Shown: piece by piece, positions 13,963 through 20,933 of the stretch
How the letters are laid out: every line of letters begins with the position of its first letter
Position numbering within the stretch: position 1 is the stretch's first letter
Assembly (NCBI GenBank): GCA_024277475.1
Contig: JAJRVC010000397.1
Location: 1-20,933 of the forward strand
Reading direction: 5' to 3'
Source: Deltaproteobacteria bacterium
GTDB lineage: Bacteria > Desulfobacterota > Desulfobacteria > Desulfobacterales > JAFDCJ01
DNA: 20,933 nt
Position numbers and translations under genes: made by a program
The notes under the pieces: model-generated
What the model was told of the DNA's origin: nothing
The model's database searches: none
What the model saw: only the letters and a program-made list of their open reading frames with translations

Positions 13963-14258
13963 TGAGTGATAGGTAGGTCGAATCATACGACTAAAAAGCC
14001 GCTTTTAAACGACGAGATGATTCCCGCCCGCCGAAACCGTCATCTCACCAACGCCTCCGGCTTAAATGCTGACCTGTTTCAGGGACTCTGCCGGCTGAAT
14101 CCAGATAATGACCGCCTTTTGAAGTCATCCAAATAAATCATAACTATCTTAAAATATAGTTGAATTCATACCTTTTCCCCTATCATAGTTTTTAACGCAA
14201 AAAATTCAAATTTTATGGAATAAAGTTTGCATATTGTGCATGATGACGATTTTAACAG
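13963..14258. other. Intergenic stretch without a gene
   Basis: A perfect seven-base inverted pair GAGATGA (14014-14020) and TCATCTC (14040-14046) brackets a GC-rich loop. The remainder is AT-rich with nothing recognised. Confidence 0.5.
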
Positions 14259-14385
14259 TAGATACCCGGCTCCAGCTTCCAGCCCGTAGGGCCTGCAACC
14301 CGGAGGGAGGGCCTGTCGAAGATCCCGCTTTGCGGGGGTACTGATTCCTTCCTGAAAGGGAGTGTTCGTTTTATTACATACGAGC
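14259..14385 (+). repeat. Dispersed repeat R2, copy B
   Basis: TAGATACCCGGCTCCAGCTT to ATTACATACGAGC matches 10041-10150, with 17 additional bases (GTAGGGCCTGCAACCCG) after the first third. It carries the same CCCGC/GCGGG hairpin. Confidence 0.87.
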
Positions 14386-14453
14386 GGCGCCTCTGGCTAA
14401 AAAAGTTTACCCGCCTCAAGAGGGCGGCCAGTCTGATCGGAAAAGAAACTGAT

Positions 14454-14666
14454 GAACGTCGAACATCGAACGCCCAACGTCCAACGTCGAATAATGTATT
14501 CTGCCAATTTAAAAAAAGCAGGGCAACCTGTCGGGTCGTAGCCGAAGGCGAAACCTGAAGTGATTCAATTTTTTGAAGTTTAGCGGTTCGCTTGTTTTAA
14601 AACTAGATAAAGCGTAGCGTCATCAATATTCGACGTTCGACGTTGGGCGTTCGATGTTCGACGTTC
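14454..14666. repeat. 213-bp element with 40-bp inverted ends made of GAACGTC heptamers
   Basis: 14454-14493 reads as heptamers GAACGTC, GAACATC, GAACGCC, CAACGTC, CAACGTC. 14627-14666 is its reverse complement with one mismatch. The 133-base interior contains AGCCGAAGGCGAAACCTG and no obvious gene. The heptamer unit also recurs singly at 15741, 17127, 20643 and 20788. The structure resembles a non-autonomous mobile element, but no target duplication was identified. Confidence 0.8.
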
Positions 14667-14838
14667 AATCAATTCACTGTTGCTGCCAGGCGGTGTTTCA
14701 TACGAATCCGGTTGCCGGCAGCCAAAGCGGCTTAATGTTTCACACGAGTGCCTAAGGTTATTGAATAAATTCCAATATAAAAAATCGTGTTCATAAGCCG
14801 CCAATCATTAACTCTAAGGATCCCGGCCGGAAAGTCGT

Positions 14839-15702
14839 ATGAGTGACATAGAAAATTTTGACATCCGAACCCACATCACCCATTCCATCGTCGATGTGTT
14901 TGATACGATGCTTTCATTGAAACTGGAACCCGCAGATGCGGCCACCGCGGAAATCTCGGCAGAGATCCGCAACGTTGAGTCTGTCAGTTTTTCAGGCGAT
15001 GCGACCGGCAGGATCAGCATCCATGCCGGCGCTGACTTTTCGCGGGAAATGGCAGCCAAAATGCTCGGAAGGAAAGTCGAAGAGATTGAAGGCGATGAAG
15101 AGATTAGAGACATGCTGGGAGAAATAGGCAATAGCGTGGCTGGAAATTTAAAATCGGCGTTTAGCAATGCCGGTTTAATGTGCACGCTTTCCACACCGTC
15201 CTTCACATCCGGAAATGATTTTGAAATTGAAGCGCTCAATATGGAAAATTATGAGCGTTTCGCTTTCCGTTGCGGTGAAAACATCATCTTTGTGGAAATG
15301 GAAATAAAAGTAGCCGGCCGGGAGCAGACTCAGATCTCTGTAGATCCGGACGAAACCGGAACAGCAGAACCGGAGCAACCACCGGTTCAGGCAGAAGAAA
15401 ATGTTCATGCTGAAACCCGGAATTCAAAAACCCCTGAAGATGTCGACCTTGATCTATTGCTTGATATTCCACTGGAAATCAAGGTCGAGTTGGGCCGCTC
15501 CAGAATTAAAATCCGGAAGCTGCTCAATCTCACCCCCGGATCCGCCATCAAACTTATAAAACTGGAGGGGGAGCCGGTGGATATTCTGGTAAACGAAACG
15601 CTGATTGCACGAGGAGAAGTAATCGTTCAAAACGCAAAGTACGGAATTCGTGTCACCGAAATCACCAGCCGTATGGACCGGTTAAGAAGCTTCAGCCTAT
15701 AG
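14839..15702 (+). CDS. CheX-like phosphatase domain fused to FliN (SpoA) domain
   Basis: The 287-residue cytoplasmic protein has two domains. Residues about 5-160 resemble CheX/CheC: DMLGEIGNSVAGNLKSAFSN carries the E95-x-x-N98 pair these phosphatases use to remove phosphate from CheY, preceded by FSREMAAKMLG. An acidic, Pro-rich linker (about 162-200) leads to a FliN/SpoA domain (about 203-276): LDLLLDIPLEIKVELGRSRI, then KIRKLLNLTPGSAIKL, LVNETLIARGEVIVQNAKYG and IRVTEI. The architecture parallels Bacillus FliY, a CheC-FliN fusion in the flagellar switch, but uses a CheX-like module. No other flagellar or chemotaxis gene is nearby, so it may serve a flagellar switch from a distance or a separate chemosensory output. 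Start ATG 14839 has only a weak purine-rich site upstream. Confidence 0.88.
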   Translation: MSDIENFDIRTHITHSIVDVFDTMLSLKLEPADAATAEISAEIRNVESVSFSGDATGRISIHAGADFSREMAAKMLGRKVEEIEGDEEIRDMLGEIGNSVAGNLKSAFSNAGLMCTLSTPSFTSGNDFEIEALNMENYERFAFRCGENIIFVEMEIKVAGREQTQISVDPDETGTAEPEQPPVQAEENVHAETRNSKTPEDVDLDLLLDIPLEIKVELGRSRIKIRKLLNLTPGSAIKLIKLEGEPVDILVNETLIARGEVIVQNAKYGIRVTEITSRMDRLRSFSL

Positions 15703-15723
15703 GTCCTTAACGGGTTTTATCCA

Positions 15724-15735
15724 ACAACATGTTGT
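15724..15735. other. Perfect 12-bp palindrome
   Basis: ACAACATGTTGT lies 22 bases after the CheX-FliN stop codon. It may be a protein-binding site; no gene reads from it and its role is unknown. Confidence 0.35.
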
Positions 15736-15739
15736 AAGA

Positions 15740-16004
15740 ATTCGACGTTCGACGTTCATCCCCGATTCCTCACCGTCCACCGTCTTACCTTCTCACCTTC
15801 TTTTCGTCCATCTTCCCTCATCCCTCACCTTCCACCTTCCTTTCTCTCTAACTTTAACTCACTTTAGCCACTTGCAGCACCCTTCCCTTACGCCCTGCAC
15901 CCTGTGCCTTATGCCCTTTTCTTTACATTCGCGTGTGTCTGTGGCTAATTTTTCCTTTAATCTTTTCAACTTTAGTCACTTTCACGCCTCCCGTCTCTGT
16001 CAAT
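15740..16004. repeat. Composite pyrimidine-rich repeat block 1
   Basis: It contains, in order, TTCGACGTTCGACGTTCATC, TTC/CCT-rich sequence, an ACTTTAACTCACTTTAGCCA unit, a CGTGTGTCTGTGGCTAATTT unit (about 15931-15952) and CAACTTTAGTCACTTTCACG. The 3' end of the YbaK-like gene runs up to this block. No gene is present. Confidence 0.82.
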
Positions 16005-16006
16005 CG

Positions 16007-16507
16007 TCACCCGTCATTCCAATCCCCGGGAACATCCAGCAGACGAACCTCATGGCCGGTTTGGCTGATAAATCGTTTCAGACTATCGCGGGAAATTACC
16101 AGGGTGCTGGTGTTGACCAGGGGATGAAACTGAAAGGCCTTCTCCGGTCCAAGAATCTTGTCAAAAACAACTTCCACCGCATGCTCCGAGTCCCGGATGA
16201 GCGCCAGAATGGTAACGGATCCGGGATCGACACCCAGATACCGCTTGAGCCGATCCGGTGAACCGAAACTCAATCGGCCCGCCCCGATAACAACACCCAG
16301 GGCTTTAATGTCCACCCGTTTCCGGGCCGGCAGGACCACCAGAAAATGACGTTTCCCCTTTTTATCGCGCAAAAAGAGATTCTTGGTTCTGGCGGCCGGC
16401 AGTGGCGGCACCAGACGTTCAACGTCGGCAACTGTAAACACCGCCGGGTGGTCGTGGCGCTCATACTCAATATGATGGTCTGCCAAAAATTGATACACGT
16501 CTGACAT
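16007..16507 (-). CDS. YbaK/ProX-type aminoacyl-tRNA deacylase (prolyl-tRNA editing family)
   Basis: The 166-residue protein matches the INS/YbaK editing superfamily, closest in appearance to the free-standing PrdX/ProX group: YQFLADHHIEYERHDHPAVF at the N terminus, TKNLFLRDKKGKRHFLVVL with the conserved Lys (K42), VIGAGRLSFGSPDRLKRYLG, DPGSVTILALI, and FHPLVNTSTLVISRDSLKRF with the NT.T loop. Such enzymes hydrolyse mischarged tRNAs, typically Ala- or Cys-tRNA(Pro). The exact substrate is not decidable here. Start ATG 16507 has AAGGAG about ten bases upstream, inside the end of the preceding gene. It starts six bases after that gene's stop, so the two are probably co-translated. Confidence 0.9.
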   Translation of the reverse strand: MSDVYQFLADHHIEYERHDHPAVFTVADVERLVPPLPAARTKNLFLRDKKGKRHFLVVLPARKRVDIKALGVVIGAGRLSFGSPDRLKRYLGVDPGSVTILALIRDSEHAVEVVFDKILGPEKAFQFHPLVNTSTLVISRDSLKRFISQTGHEVRLLDVPGDWNDG

Positions 16508-16513
16508 TGATGC

Positions 16514-16849
16514 TTACTCCTTGACAGCCGGGTGGGCACTGGCTGCACTTGTGGGGAAGATGGGTTTGTCGTTCAAAGTCTTCTGCGGATATTTCCCGTA
16601 ACTGCTGCCGGTGTGGCAGCCTGGCCAACATCTTACCCGATAATAACGCATCGGATGGTCCGGTACCGGACCGTCGGTGGGATACCATACACCCGCAGCA
16701 ATAGGAATTTCCCAGGAAGTTTTTTCACTTGAACGCTGCATCTTATTTTCGGAGTCATTTGCGCCGGCAACAGGATCACCGCCCATTGGTACGAGTCCGG
16801 TTAAAGTTACCAGAACAGTTAATGAAAAAAAAGCAATGATGGTTTTCAT
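16514..16849 (-). CDS. Small exported protein with a CxxxCH motif
   Basis: The 111-residue product has a clear signal peptide (MKTIIAFFSLTVLVTLTGLV, cleavage probably near VAGA at 27-30), so the mature part of about 80 residues is periplasmic. The mature chain includes GVWYPTDGPVPDHPMRYYRV followed by RCWPGCHTGSSYG. CWPGCH has three residues between the cysteines rather than the two of the standard haem c motif CxxCH. It could be a variant haem attachment site, another metal site or a disulfide. I do not recognise the family. Start ATG 16849 has an excellent AAGGAGGG six bases upstream. It leads a two-gene unit with the tRNA-editing gene; no promoter was identified. Confidence 0.75.
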   Translation of the reverse strand: MKTIIAFFSLTVLVTLTGLVPMGGDPVAGANDSENKMQRSSEKTSWEIPIAAGVWYPTDGPVPDHPMRYYRVRCWPGCHTGSSYGKYPQKTLNDKPIFPTSAASAHPAVKE

Positions 16850-16860
16850 TTCTCCCTCCT

Positions 16861-17011
16861 TTAAATTTCTTAATTTCTCATCTTCTTTTCGTCCATCTCC
16901 CCTCCTCCATCACCCGTTTTCCATCACAGGGTTCATCCTAATCATCCAACCTTTTTTATGTCTGTGTCGGTCCGCGTGTGTCTGCGGTAATTTTTTCCTT
17001 TTCATTCAAAA
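16861..17011. repeat. Composite pyrimidine-rich repeat block 2
   Basis: TCATCTTCTTTTCGTCCATC, then CATCCAACCTTTTTTATG followed by TCTGTGTCGGTCCGCGTGTG and TCTGCGGTAATTTTTTCC, ending TTCATTCAAAATTGA where repeat R1 begins. Confidence 0.82.
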
Positions 17012-17126
17012 TTGACGGTCTCGTAAAAAGTCTAAATTCTCGATTTTCGATCTCATAACCGATTGAAATTATTAAGTGTGAAATTTTATTTTTGTGTTTT
17101 TTGTGCCTTTTTGCGGCTACATCAAA
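17012..17126 (+). repeat. Dispersed repeat R1, copy 6
   Basis: A full-length copy starting TTGACGGTCTCGTAAAAAGT and ending TTTTTGCGGCTACATCAAAA. Its end merges into a TTCGACGTTCG heptamer remnant. Confidence 0.87.
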
Positions 17127-17274
17127 ATTCGACGTTCGCACCTGTGTCTTGAGCTTTCTTCCTTCCCGCCTTCCTTTCTCGCCAACTTTAGTTCACTTTA
17201 AACTTTAGTCACTTTCACGCCTTCCCATCTTTATCTTCCCTTTCACCTTTGGGCTTTGAGCTTAATCCCTTCCC
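17127..17274. repeat. Composite pyrimidine-rich repeat block 3
   Basis: ATTCGACGTTCG, TTCCTTCCCGCCTTCCTTTC and AACTTTAGTTCACTTTAAAC units with CTTTAGTCACTTTCACGCC. It fills the gap downstream of the ABC ATPase gene; no terminator hairpin was found. Confidence 0.78.
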
Positions 17275-18291
17275 TCAACCACCTGATTTGAGCCTCACGG
17301 GGCAGCTGACCCAATGATCATTTTCAACCTGTACCAGTGGCGGTATTTCACGCGGGCAGGCAGCATTGGCATAGTCGCAACGGGGGTGAAACCGGCATCC
17401 TGCAGGCGGATCGATGGCGCTGGGAATCTCACCTTTGGGAATGGGATGCGTCCGCCTGAATTTTGGGTCCGGAACCGGCACGGCAGCCAGCAACGAAGTG
17501 GTATACGGATGTACCGGGTGTTTGAAGACCTCGTCTAATGGACCAATTTCAAGGATCTGGCCCAGGTACATGACGGCGATCCGGTCGCAGATATACTTGC
17601 AGGTTGCCAGATCGTGGGTGATAAAAAGATAGGTGAGATCAAATTCTTCCTTCAACTGAACCATCAATTCCAAAATCATGGCGCTGACCGAAACATCGGC
17701 CATGGCGATGGGCTCGTCGGCCACCACAAAATCCGGCCTGGAAATTAAAGCCCTGGCAATCACCACCCGCTGCCGCTGGCCGCCCGAAAGCTGGTGTGGA
17801 TATTTTTTGCTCAAAAAACCAGCCGGTGAAAGTCCCACTTTCTCCATGATCTCATGGGTCACGTCCCTGATCTCGACGGCGCTGCGAGAGGTGTGGATTT
17901 TAAGCGGATGCCCGATGGAAGCGCCGATGTTCATCCGCGGGTTCAAAGAGGCAAATGGGTCCTGAAAGATGACCTGCATCTTCTCACGCAGCCGGCGCAT
18001 TTCTCCCGGTGTGTTCTCAAAAACCGAATTGCCTCGGTACAAAACTTCCCCGGAGGTGGGTTCGAGAAGCCTCAACACCAGCCTGCCGGTGGTGGTCTTA
18101 CCGCAACCGCTTTCCCCGGCAAGTCCCAGGACTTCGCCTTGCCGGATAAAAAAAGAGACATCGTCCACAGCACGGACCACGCGCTTGTCTTTGACAAACA
18201 GCTGGGCCAAAAGGCCCTTGTCCAGGGGAAAATATTTTTTCAGGTTCTTTATTTCGAGCAGCTTGTTCATGGTCTTGCTGTCATCGTTCAC
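17275..18291 (-). CDS. Peptide-type ABC transporter ATP-binding protein (OppF/DppF-like)
   Basis: One of two ATPases energising uptake of oligopeptides, dipeptides or a similar solute. Walker A GESGCGKT (59-66), Q110, signature LSGGQRQR (168-175), Walker B FVVADE (188-193) and switch H226 are intact. The D-loop region reads DEPIAMADVSVSA rather than the more usual DEPTSALDVS. The C-terminal oligopeptide-transporter extension has HPYTTSLLAAVP and four cysteines (C299, C305, C312, C330) as often seen in this family. The frame starts at GTG 18291, with GGAGG about 12 bases upstream; ATG 18270 is an alternative start. It is the last gene of the transporter cluster, about 275 bases of repeats after the OppD-like gene. 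The substrate is not determinable. Confidence 0.93.
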   Translation of the reverse strand: MNDDSKTMNKLLEIKNLKKYFPLDKGLLAQLFVKDKRVVRAVDDVSFFIRQGEVLGLAGESGCGKTTTGRLVLRLLEPTSGEVLYRGNSVFENTPGEMRRLREKMQVIFQDPFASLNPRMNIGASIGHPLKIHTSRSAVEIRDVTHEIMEKVGLSPAGFLSKKYPHQLSGGQRQRVVIARALISRPDFVVADEPIAMADVSVSAMILELMVQLKEEFDLTYLFITHDLATCKYICDRIAVMYLGQILEIGPLDEVFKHPVHPYTTSLLAAVPVPDPKFRRTHPIPKGEIPSAIDPPAGCRFHPRCDYANAACPREIPPLVQVENDHWVSCPVRLKSGG

Positions 18292-18566
18292 AGGCTCAGC
18301 CTGCCTCCGTCCTCTGCTAATTTTCTCAACTTCTCATTTCCTATTCTTTTCATTCCGCATTCCCAATTCCATTACCGCTGACCTCTGTCCTCCGGAATTC
18401 TCATCTTCCCACCTTCTTATCTTCTCAACTTCTTTTCGTCCATCATCCCTCTTCCCTCATCTTCCCATCTTTTTTTTATGTCTGTGTCGGTCCGTGTGGG
18501 TCTGTGGCTAATTTTGCCTGAATCTTTCCAACTTTAGTCACTTGTTGCACACTCCGTCATCCGTCC
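18292..18566. repeat. Composite pyrimidine-rich repeat block 4
   Basis: Long TTC/CCT-rich sequence (TCTTCCCACCTTCTTATCTT, CATCATCCCTCTTCCC), then TTTTTTTTATGTCTGTGTCG with GTCCGTGTGGGTCTGTGGCT, ending CCAACTTTAGTCACTTG. It separates the two transporter ATPase genes. Confidence 0.83.
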
Positions 18567-19526
18567 TCACGCATACAACCAGCAAGCGGCGAGATGATCG
18601 CCGCTTTTAAAATCCCGCGGAATATCCCGACGGCACTTGTCCATAACATGGGGACAGCGCGGGTGAAATACACAACCGGCCGGTGGGTCCACCAGGTCCG
18701 GCGGTGCACCCGGCATGGTGTGAAGCTCGGGTTGATCTAATTTAATATTGGGAATAGAAGCCAAAAGTCCCTGGGTGTATGGGTGTCGGGGTTTCTCAAA
18801 AACAGTTTCAGCCCGGCCGCATTCAGCCAGCCGACCGCCGTACATAACCGTAATTCGATCGGCCATCTGGGCCACAATCCCAAGGTTGTGAGAAATCAGT
18901 AAAATGGTCAGGTTGAATTGGGCTCGCAGCTCGTTTAAAAGATCGAGAAATTGGGCTTCAACAATCACATCCAGGGCCGTGGTAGGCTCGTCGGCAATGA
19001 GCAGATCCGGGTTCAACACCAGGGCTATCCCGATCATGACCCGCTGACGCATACCTCCAGACATCTGATGGGGGTATTCGTACAGCCTTTCCGGTGCAAT
19101 TCCCAGTCGCCGGAGCATCTCCGCGGCGCGTTTCAGAGCCTTTTTTCTTGAAATTCCCTTTTCATGGGTCAAAATCGTTTCAACGAACTGGTCGCCGATA
19201 CTGAAAAGCGGGTTGAGAGACGTCAAAGGGTCCTGAAAAATCATGGCAATGCGTTTTCCCCGCAGGCTGAGGATCTCCTTTTCACTCATCTTCACAATAT
19301 CGTTGCCATGATAGCGGATCTGGCCCCCGGCGAGCCTTCCGGGAGGCCTGAGAAGCCTCAGGATGGAAAAGCCCAGGGTGGACTTGCCGCAACCGGACTC
19401 GCCCACCAAACCCATAACCTCTCCCTTTTTCAGATTCAGGGTCACATCCTCAACGGCATGTACGGTTCCGATATGGATGGGAAAATGCACCTTCAGGTTT
19501 TTGATTTCAAGAATATTGTCATTCAC
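18567..19526 (-). CDS. Peptide-type ABC transporter ATP-binding protein (OppD/DppD-like)
   Basis: The partner ATPase of the same importer. Walker A GESGCGKS (42-49), Q98, signature MSGGMRQR (155-162), Walker B LLIADE (175-180) and H213 are present, followed by the C-terminal HPYTQGLLASIP extension with four cysteines (C285, C291, C298, C315). The start is GTG 19526: it lies one base after the permease stop codon and has TGGAG about nine bases upstream inside the permease gene, so translation is coupled to the permease. An ATP dimer with the OppF-like protein is expected at the membrane. Confidence 0.95.
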   Translation of the reverse strand: MNDNILEIKNLKVHFPIHIGTVHAVEDVTLNLKKGEVMGLVGESGCGKSTLGFSILRLLRPPGRLAGGQIRYHGNDIVKMSEKEILSLRGKRIAMIFQDPLTSLNPLFSIGDQFVETILTHEKGISRKKALKRAAEMLRRLGIAPERLYEYPHQMSGGMRQRVMIGIALVLNPDLLIADEPTTALDVIVEAQFLDLLNELRAQFNLTILLISHNLGIVAQMADRITVMYGGRLAECGRAETVFEKPRHPYTQGLLASIPNIKLDQPELHTMPGAPPDLVDPPAGCVFHPRCPHVMDKCRRDIPRDFKSGDHLAACWLYA

Positions 19527-19527
19527 G

Positions 19528-20412
19528 CTACCGCTCCAGCAATCTGGGGTTCAGAATCTCGGATAAGCCCTCCCCCAACATGGTAAATCCTACCGCCAGG
19601 AGGGATATCATGGCTCCCGGGAAAGTAATCAGCCACCACTGGCCCGAGGGAAGAAACTTTTTACCCATGGCAAGATCCATCCCCCAGTCTATCACGCTGG
19701 GCGGCAGGCCCAGCCCCAGGTAAGTCAACGCTGCCTCGATCATAATGGCATCCGCCACGTTCATGGTAAATACCACTGCCGTGGTGGCAATGACATTGGG
19801 GAAAATATACTTCCACAAAATCGTGATGCCGGGCGCACCAATCGCTTTAGCGGCCTCGACATAGAGCTCTTCCTTGATGGTCAATGTTTGTCCCCGCACC
19901 AGCCGGAAATAGGTCGGGATATAGATGACGGCCACGGCAAAGGTAATACTGATAATACCCGGCTCCAGCATGGCGGCAAAGGCGATGGCCAGGATAAGGC
20001 CGGGAAAAGAGTAGACGGAATCCATTATCAGAGATAAAAATCTGTCGAAGGCACCTCCGTAATAACCGGATATCAGCCCGATCGTGATGCCTACAACCGA
20101 AGATATGATGGCCGCCAGTATGGCCACCCCCAAAATCGTACGGGCTCCGAAAATGATGCGGGAAAACACGTCACGCTGCAGGTTGTCGGTACCCATTAAA
20201 TGATCGGCACTCGGCGGGGCCAGTTGAGGGCCGGTATTCTGGTCATAGGGATTGTAGGGTGCGATAGCCCCTGCAAAAATTGCCATTAAAACCACACCCA
20301 GGATAATAACGGCCCCGGCAACCAAAATCCACCACTCGACCCCGTACTTTTTCCCCATACGGGCAGATCGTCCGATCACCCGCGCCAATGCTTTTGTGGG
20401 AGAATATTTCAT
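19528..20412 (-). CDS. Peptide-type ABC transporter permease (OppC/DppC-like)
   Basis: The 294-residue inner-membrane protein has the OppC plan: a first hydrophobic helix (about 28-51), the APPSADHLMGTDNLQRDVFS motif, further helices (about 92-116, 131-165, 207-230 and 262-281), and the EAA loop (EAAKAIGAPG, 186-195) that docks on the ATPases, ending LNPRLLER. I start at ATG 20412, giving a length near E. coli DppC. AAGGAG lies about 15 bases upstream, longer than ideal. The frame is open to 20496, but that part shows no family resemblance and contains a hairpin. The OppB-type partner permease and the binding protein are not in the window and may lie beyond 20933. Confidence 0.93.
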   Translation of the reverse strand: MKYSPTKALARVIGRSARMGKKYGVEWWILVAGAVIILGVVLMAIFAGAIAPYNPYDQNTGPQLAPPSADHLMGTDNLQRDVFSRIIFGARTILGVAILAAIISSVVGITIGLISGYYGGAFDRFLSLIMDSVYSFPGLILAIAFAAMLEPGIISITFAVAVIYIPTYFRLVRGQTLTIKEELYVEAAKAIGAPGITILWKYIFPNVIATTAVVFTMNVADAIMIEAALTYLGLGLPPSVIDWGMDLAMGKKFLPSGQWWLITFPGAMISLLAVGFTMLGEGLSEILNPRLLER

Positions 20413-20465
20413 AATGGCGATGTCAATCTCCTTAATTTCAGAACTCTTGATGTGTCGTAAAATCG

Positions 20466-20494
20466 GATGCAACAGAAATGTCTGTGATTGCATC
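20466..20494 (-). promoter_or_regulatory. Inverted repeat upstream of the permease gene
   Basis: GATGCAA (20466-20472) and TTGCATC (20488-20494) are perfect complements, with inner CAGA and TCTG arms around AATG. On the - strand the hairpin is followed by CGATTTTACG, a weak T run. It could be an operator, an attenuator or a terminator of an upstream gene. Confidence 0.35.
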
Positions 20495-20567
20495 AATGAT
20501 ACTCAATTGGGGCTAGTAGTTCTGAATTTTATGTCTTATTTTTGGTTGAAGCTAAGCAAACACTCAA

Positions 20568-20645
20568 AATTGATGTGGCCACAAAAAGCACAAAAAATAA
20601 ATTTTCACACTTAATAATTTCAATAGATTATTAGATCAAAATTCG
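20568..20645 (-). repeat. Dispersed repeat R1, copy 7 (reverse)
   Basis: TTGATGTGGCCACAAAAAGC, then ATTTTCACACTTAATAATTT and ATTATTAGATCAAAATTCGA are the reverse complement of the R1 3' two thirds. The TTCGATG heptamer follows directly, the same junction as after copy 6. Confidence 0.85.
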
Positions 20646-20933
20646 ATGTTCGACGTTCATCCCCTCATCCACCTTCCCTTCCCACCATCCCTTCTTCCCA
20701 ACTTTAGCTCACTTTCACGCTTCCCATCTTTTTTTATGTCTGTGTCGGTCCGTGTGTGTCGGTGGCTAATTTTTCCCTTTCATTCAAAATTCGACGTTCG
20801 ATGTTCGATGTTCATCCCCTCATCCATCATCCCTCACCTTCCCACCTTCCTTTCTCTCCAACTTTAGCTCACTTTAGTCACTTTCTGCACCCTTCCCTGA
20901 TCATCCAATCTTTTTTTATGTCTGTGTCGGTCC
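20643..20933. repeat. Composite pyrimidine-rich repeat block 5 (two tandem units)
   Basis: Two successive units of TTCGA(C/T)GTTC heptamers, CATCC/CCTTCC tract, ACTTTAGCTCACTTT and TTTTTTTATGTCTGTGTCGG occur, at 20643-20787 and 20788-20933. The second is cut by the window end in the middle of the TGTCTGTGTCGGTCC unit. No gene is present; the next transporter gene, if any, lies further out. Confidence 0.85.

Noticed and set aside
15872..16261. + strand open frames across the composite block and YbaK-like gene
   Set aside because: They read through low-complexity repeats and then oppose a well-conserved minus-strand gene.
20413..20496. Permease start at ATG 20496
   Set aside because: The extra residues have no resemblance to OppC/DppC N termini and span a hairpin. 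ATG 20412 gives the family length.

Overview
The window looks like a chromosomal segment of a Gram-negative anaerobe, most likely in the Desulfobacterota (Desulfobacterales-like). This is an inference from three things: an in-frame UGA that reads as selenocysteine, envelope proteins with signal peptides, and intergenic spaces packed with several families of short dispersed repeats. No rRNA, tRNA, CRISPR array, transposase or phage gene was recognised.

Layout. 1-4.5 kb (+ strand): a long degenerate heptamer array, an exported DUF4015-type glycoside-hydrolase-like protein, a second array, and an orphan PAS-PAS sensor histidine kinase. 4.6-9.2 kb (- strand): PriA helicase, then a promoter-led cluster of three genes: a DUF1573 protein interrupted by UGA, a HAD phosphatase and a protein with two zinc ribbons. 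9.2-12.3 kb (+ strand): a second array carrying a near-identical copy of the 80-bp spacer seen at 383-462, a small membrane protein, uracil phosphoribosyltransferase (upp) starting at GTG 10752, and an overlapping pair of unrecognised genes. 12.3-15.7 kb: a metallophosphoesterase (-), a Phd-type antitoxin with a PIN-domain toxin (+) whose promoter carries an inverted repeat, about 900 bp of repeats, and a CheX-FliN fusion (+). 16.0-20.9 kb (- strand): a prolyl-tRNA editing (YbaK-like) protein coupled to a small exported CxxxCH protein, then a peptide-type ABC transporter (two ATPases and one permease), with gaps filled by composite pyrimidine-rich repeats.

Most notable points. (1) The DUF1573 gene is almost certainly one 257-codon selenoprotein gene: reading through UGA at codon 74 restores the family's Cys-Gly-Cys-Thr motif as Sec-Gly-Cys-Thr, and a two-part hairpin starting at the UGA fits a bacterial SECIS. 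(2) The heptamer arrays put regularly spaced GGG runs on the - strand and could form G-quadruplexes just upstream of + strand genes. (3) At least five other repeat families fill the gaps, and some reach into gene starts or stop codons.

What the genes do together. Most are separate housekeeping or accessory functions (replication restart, pyrimidine salvage, peptide uptake, signalling). Clear units are the DUF1573-HAD-zinc-ribbon cluster, the overlapping 160/97-aa pair, the toxin-antitoxin pair, the CxxxCH/YbaK pair and the ABC operon. All assignments come from reading the sequence; no database search was run.
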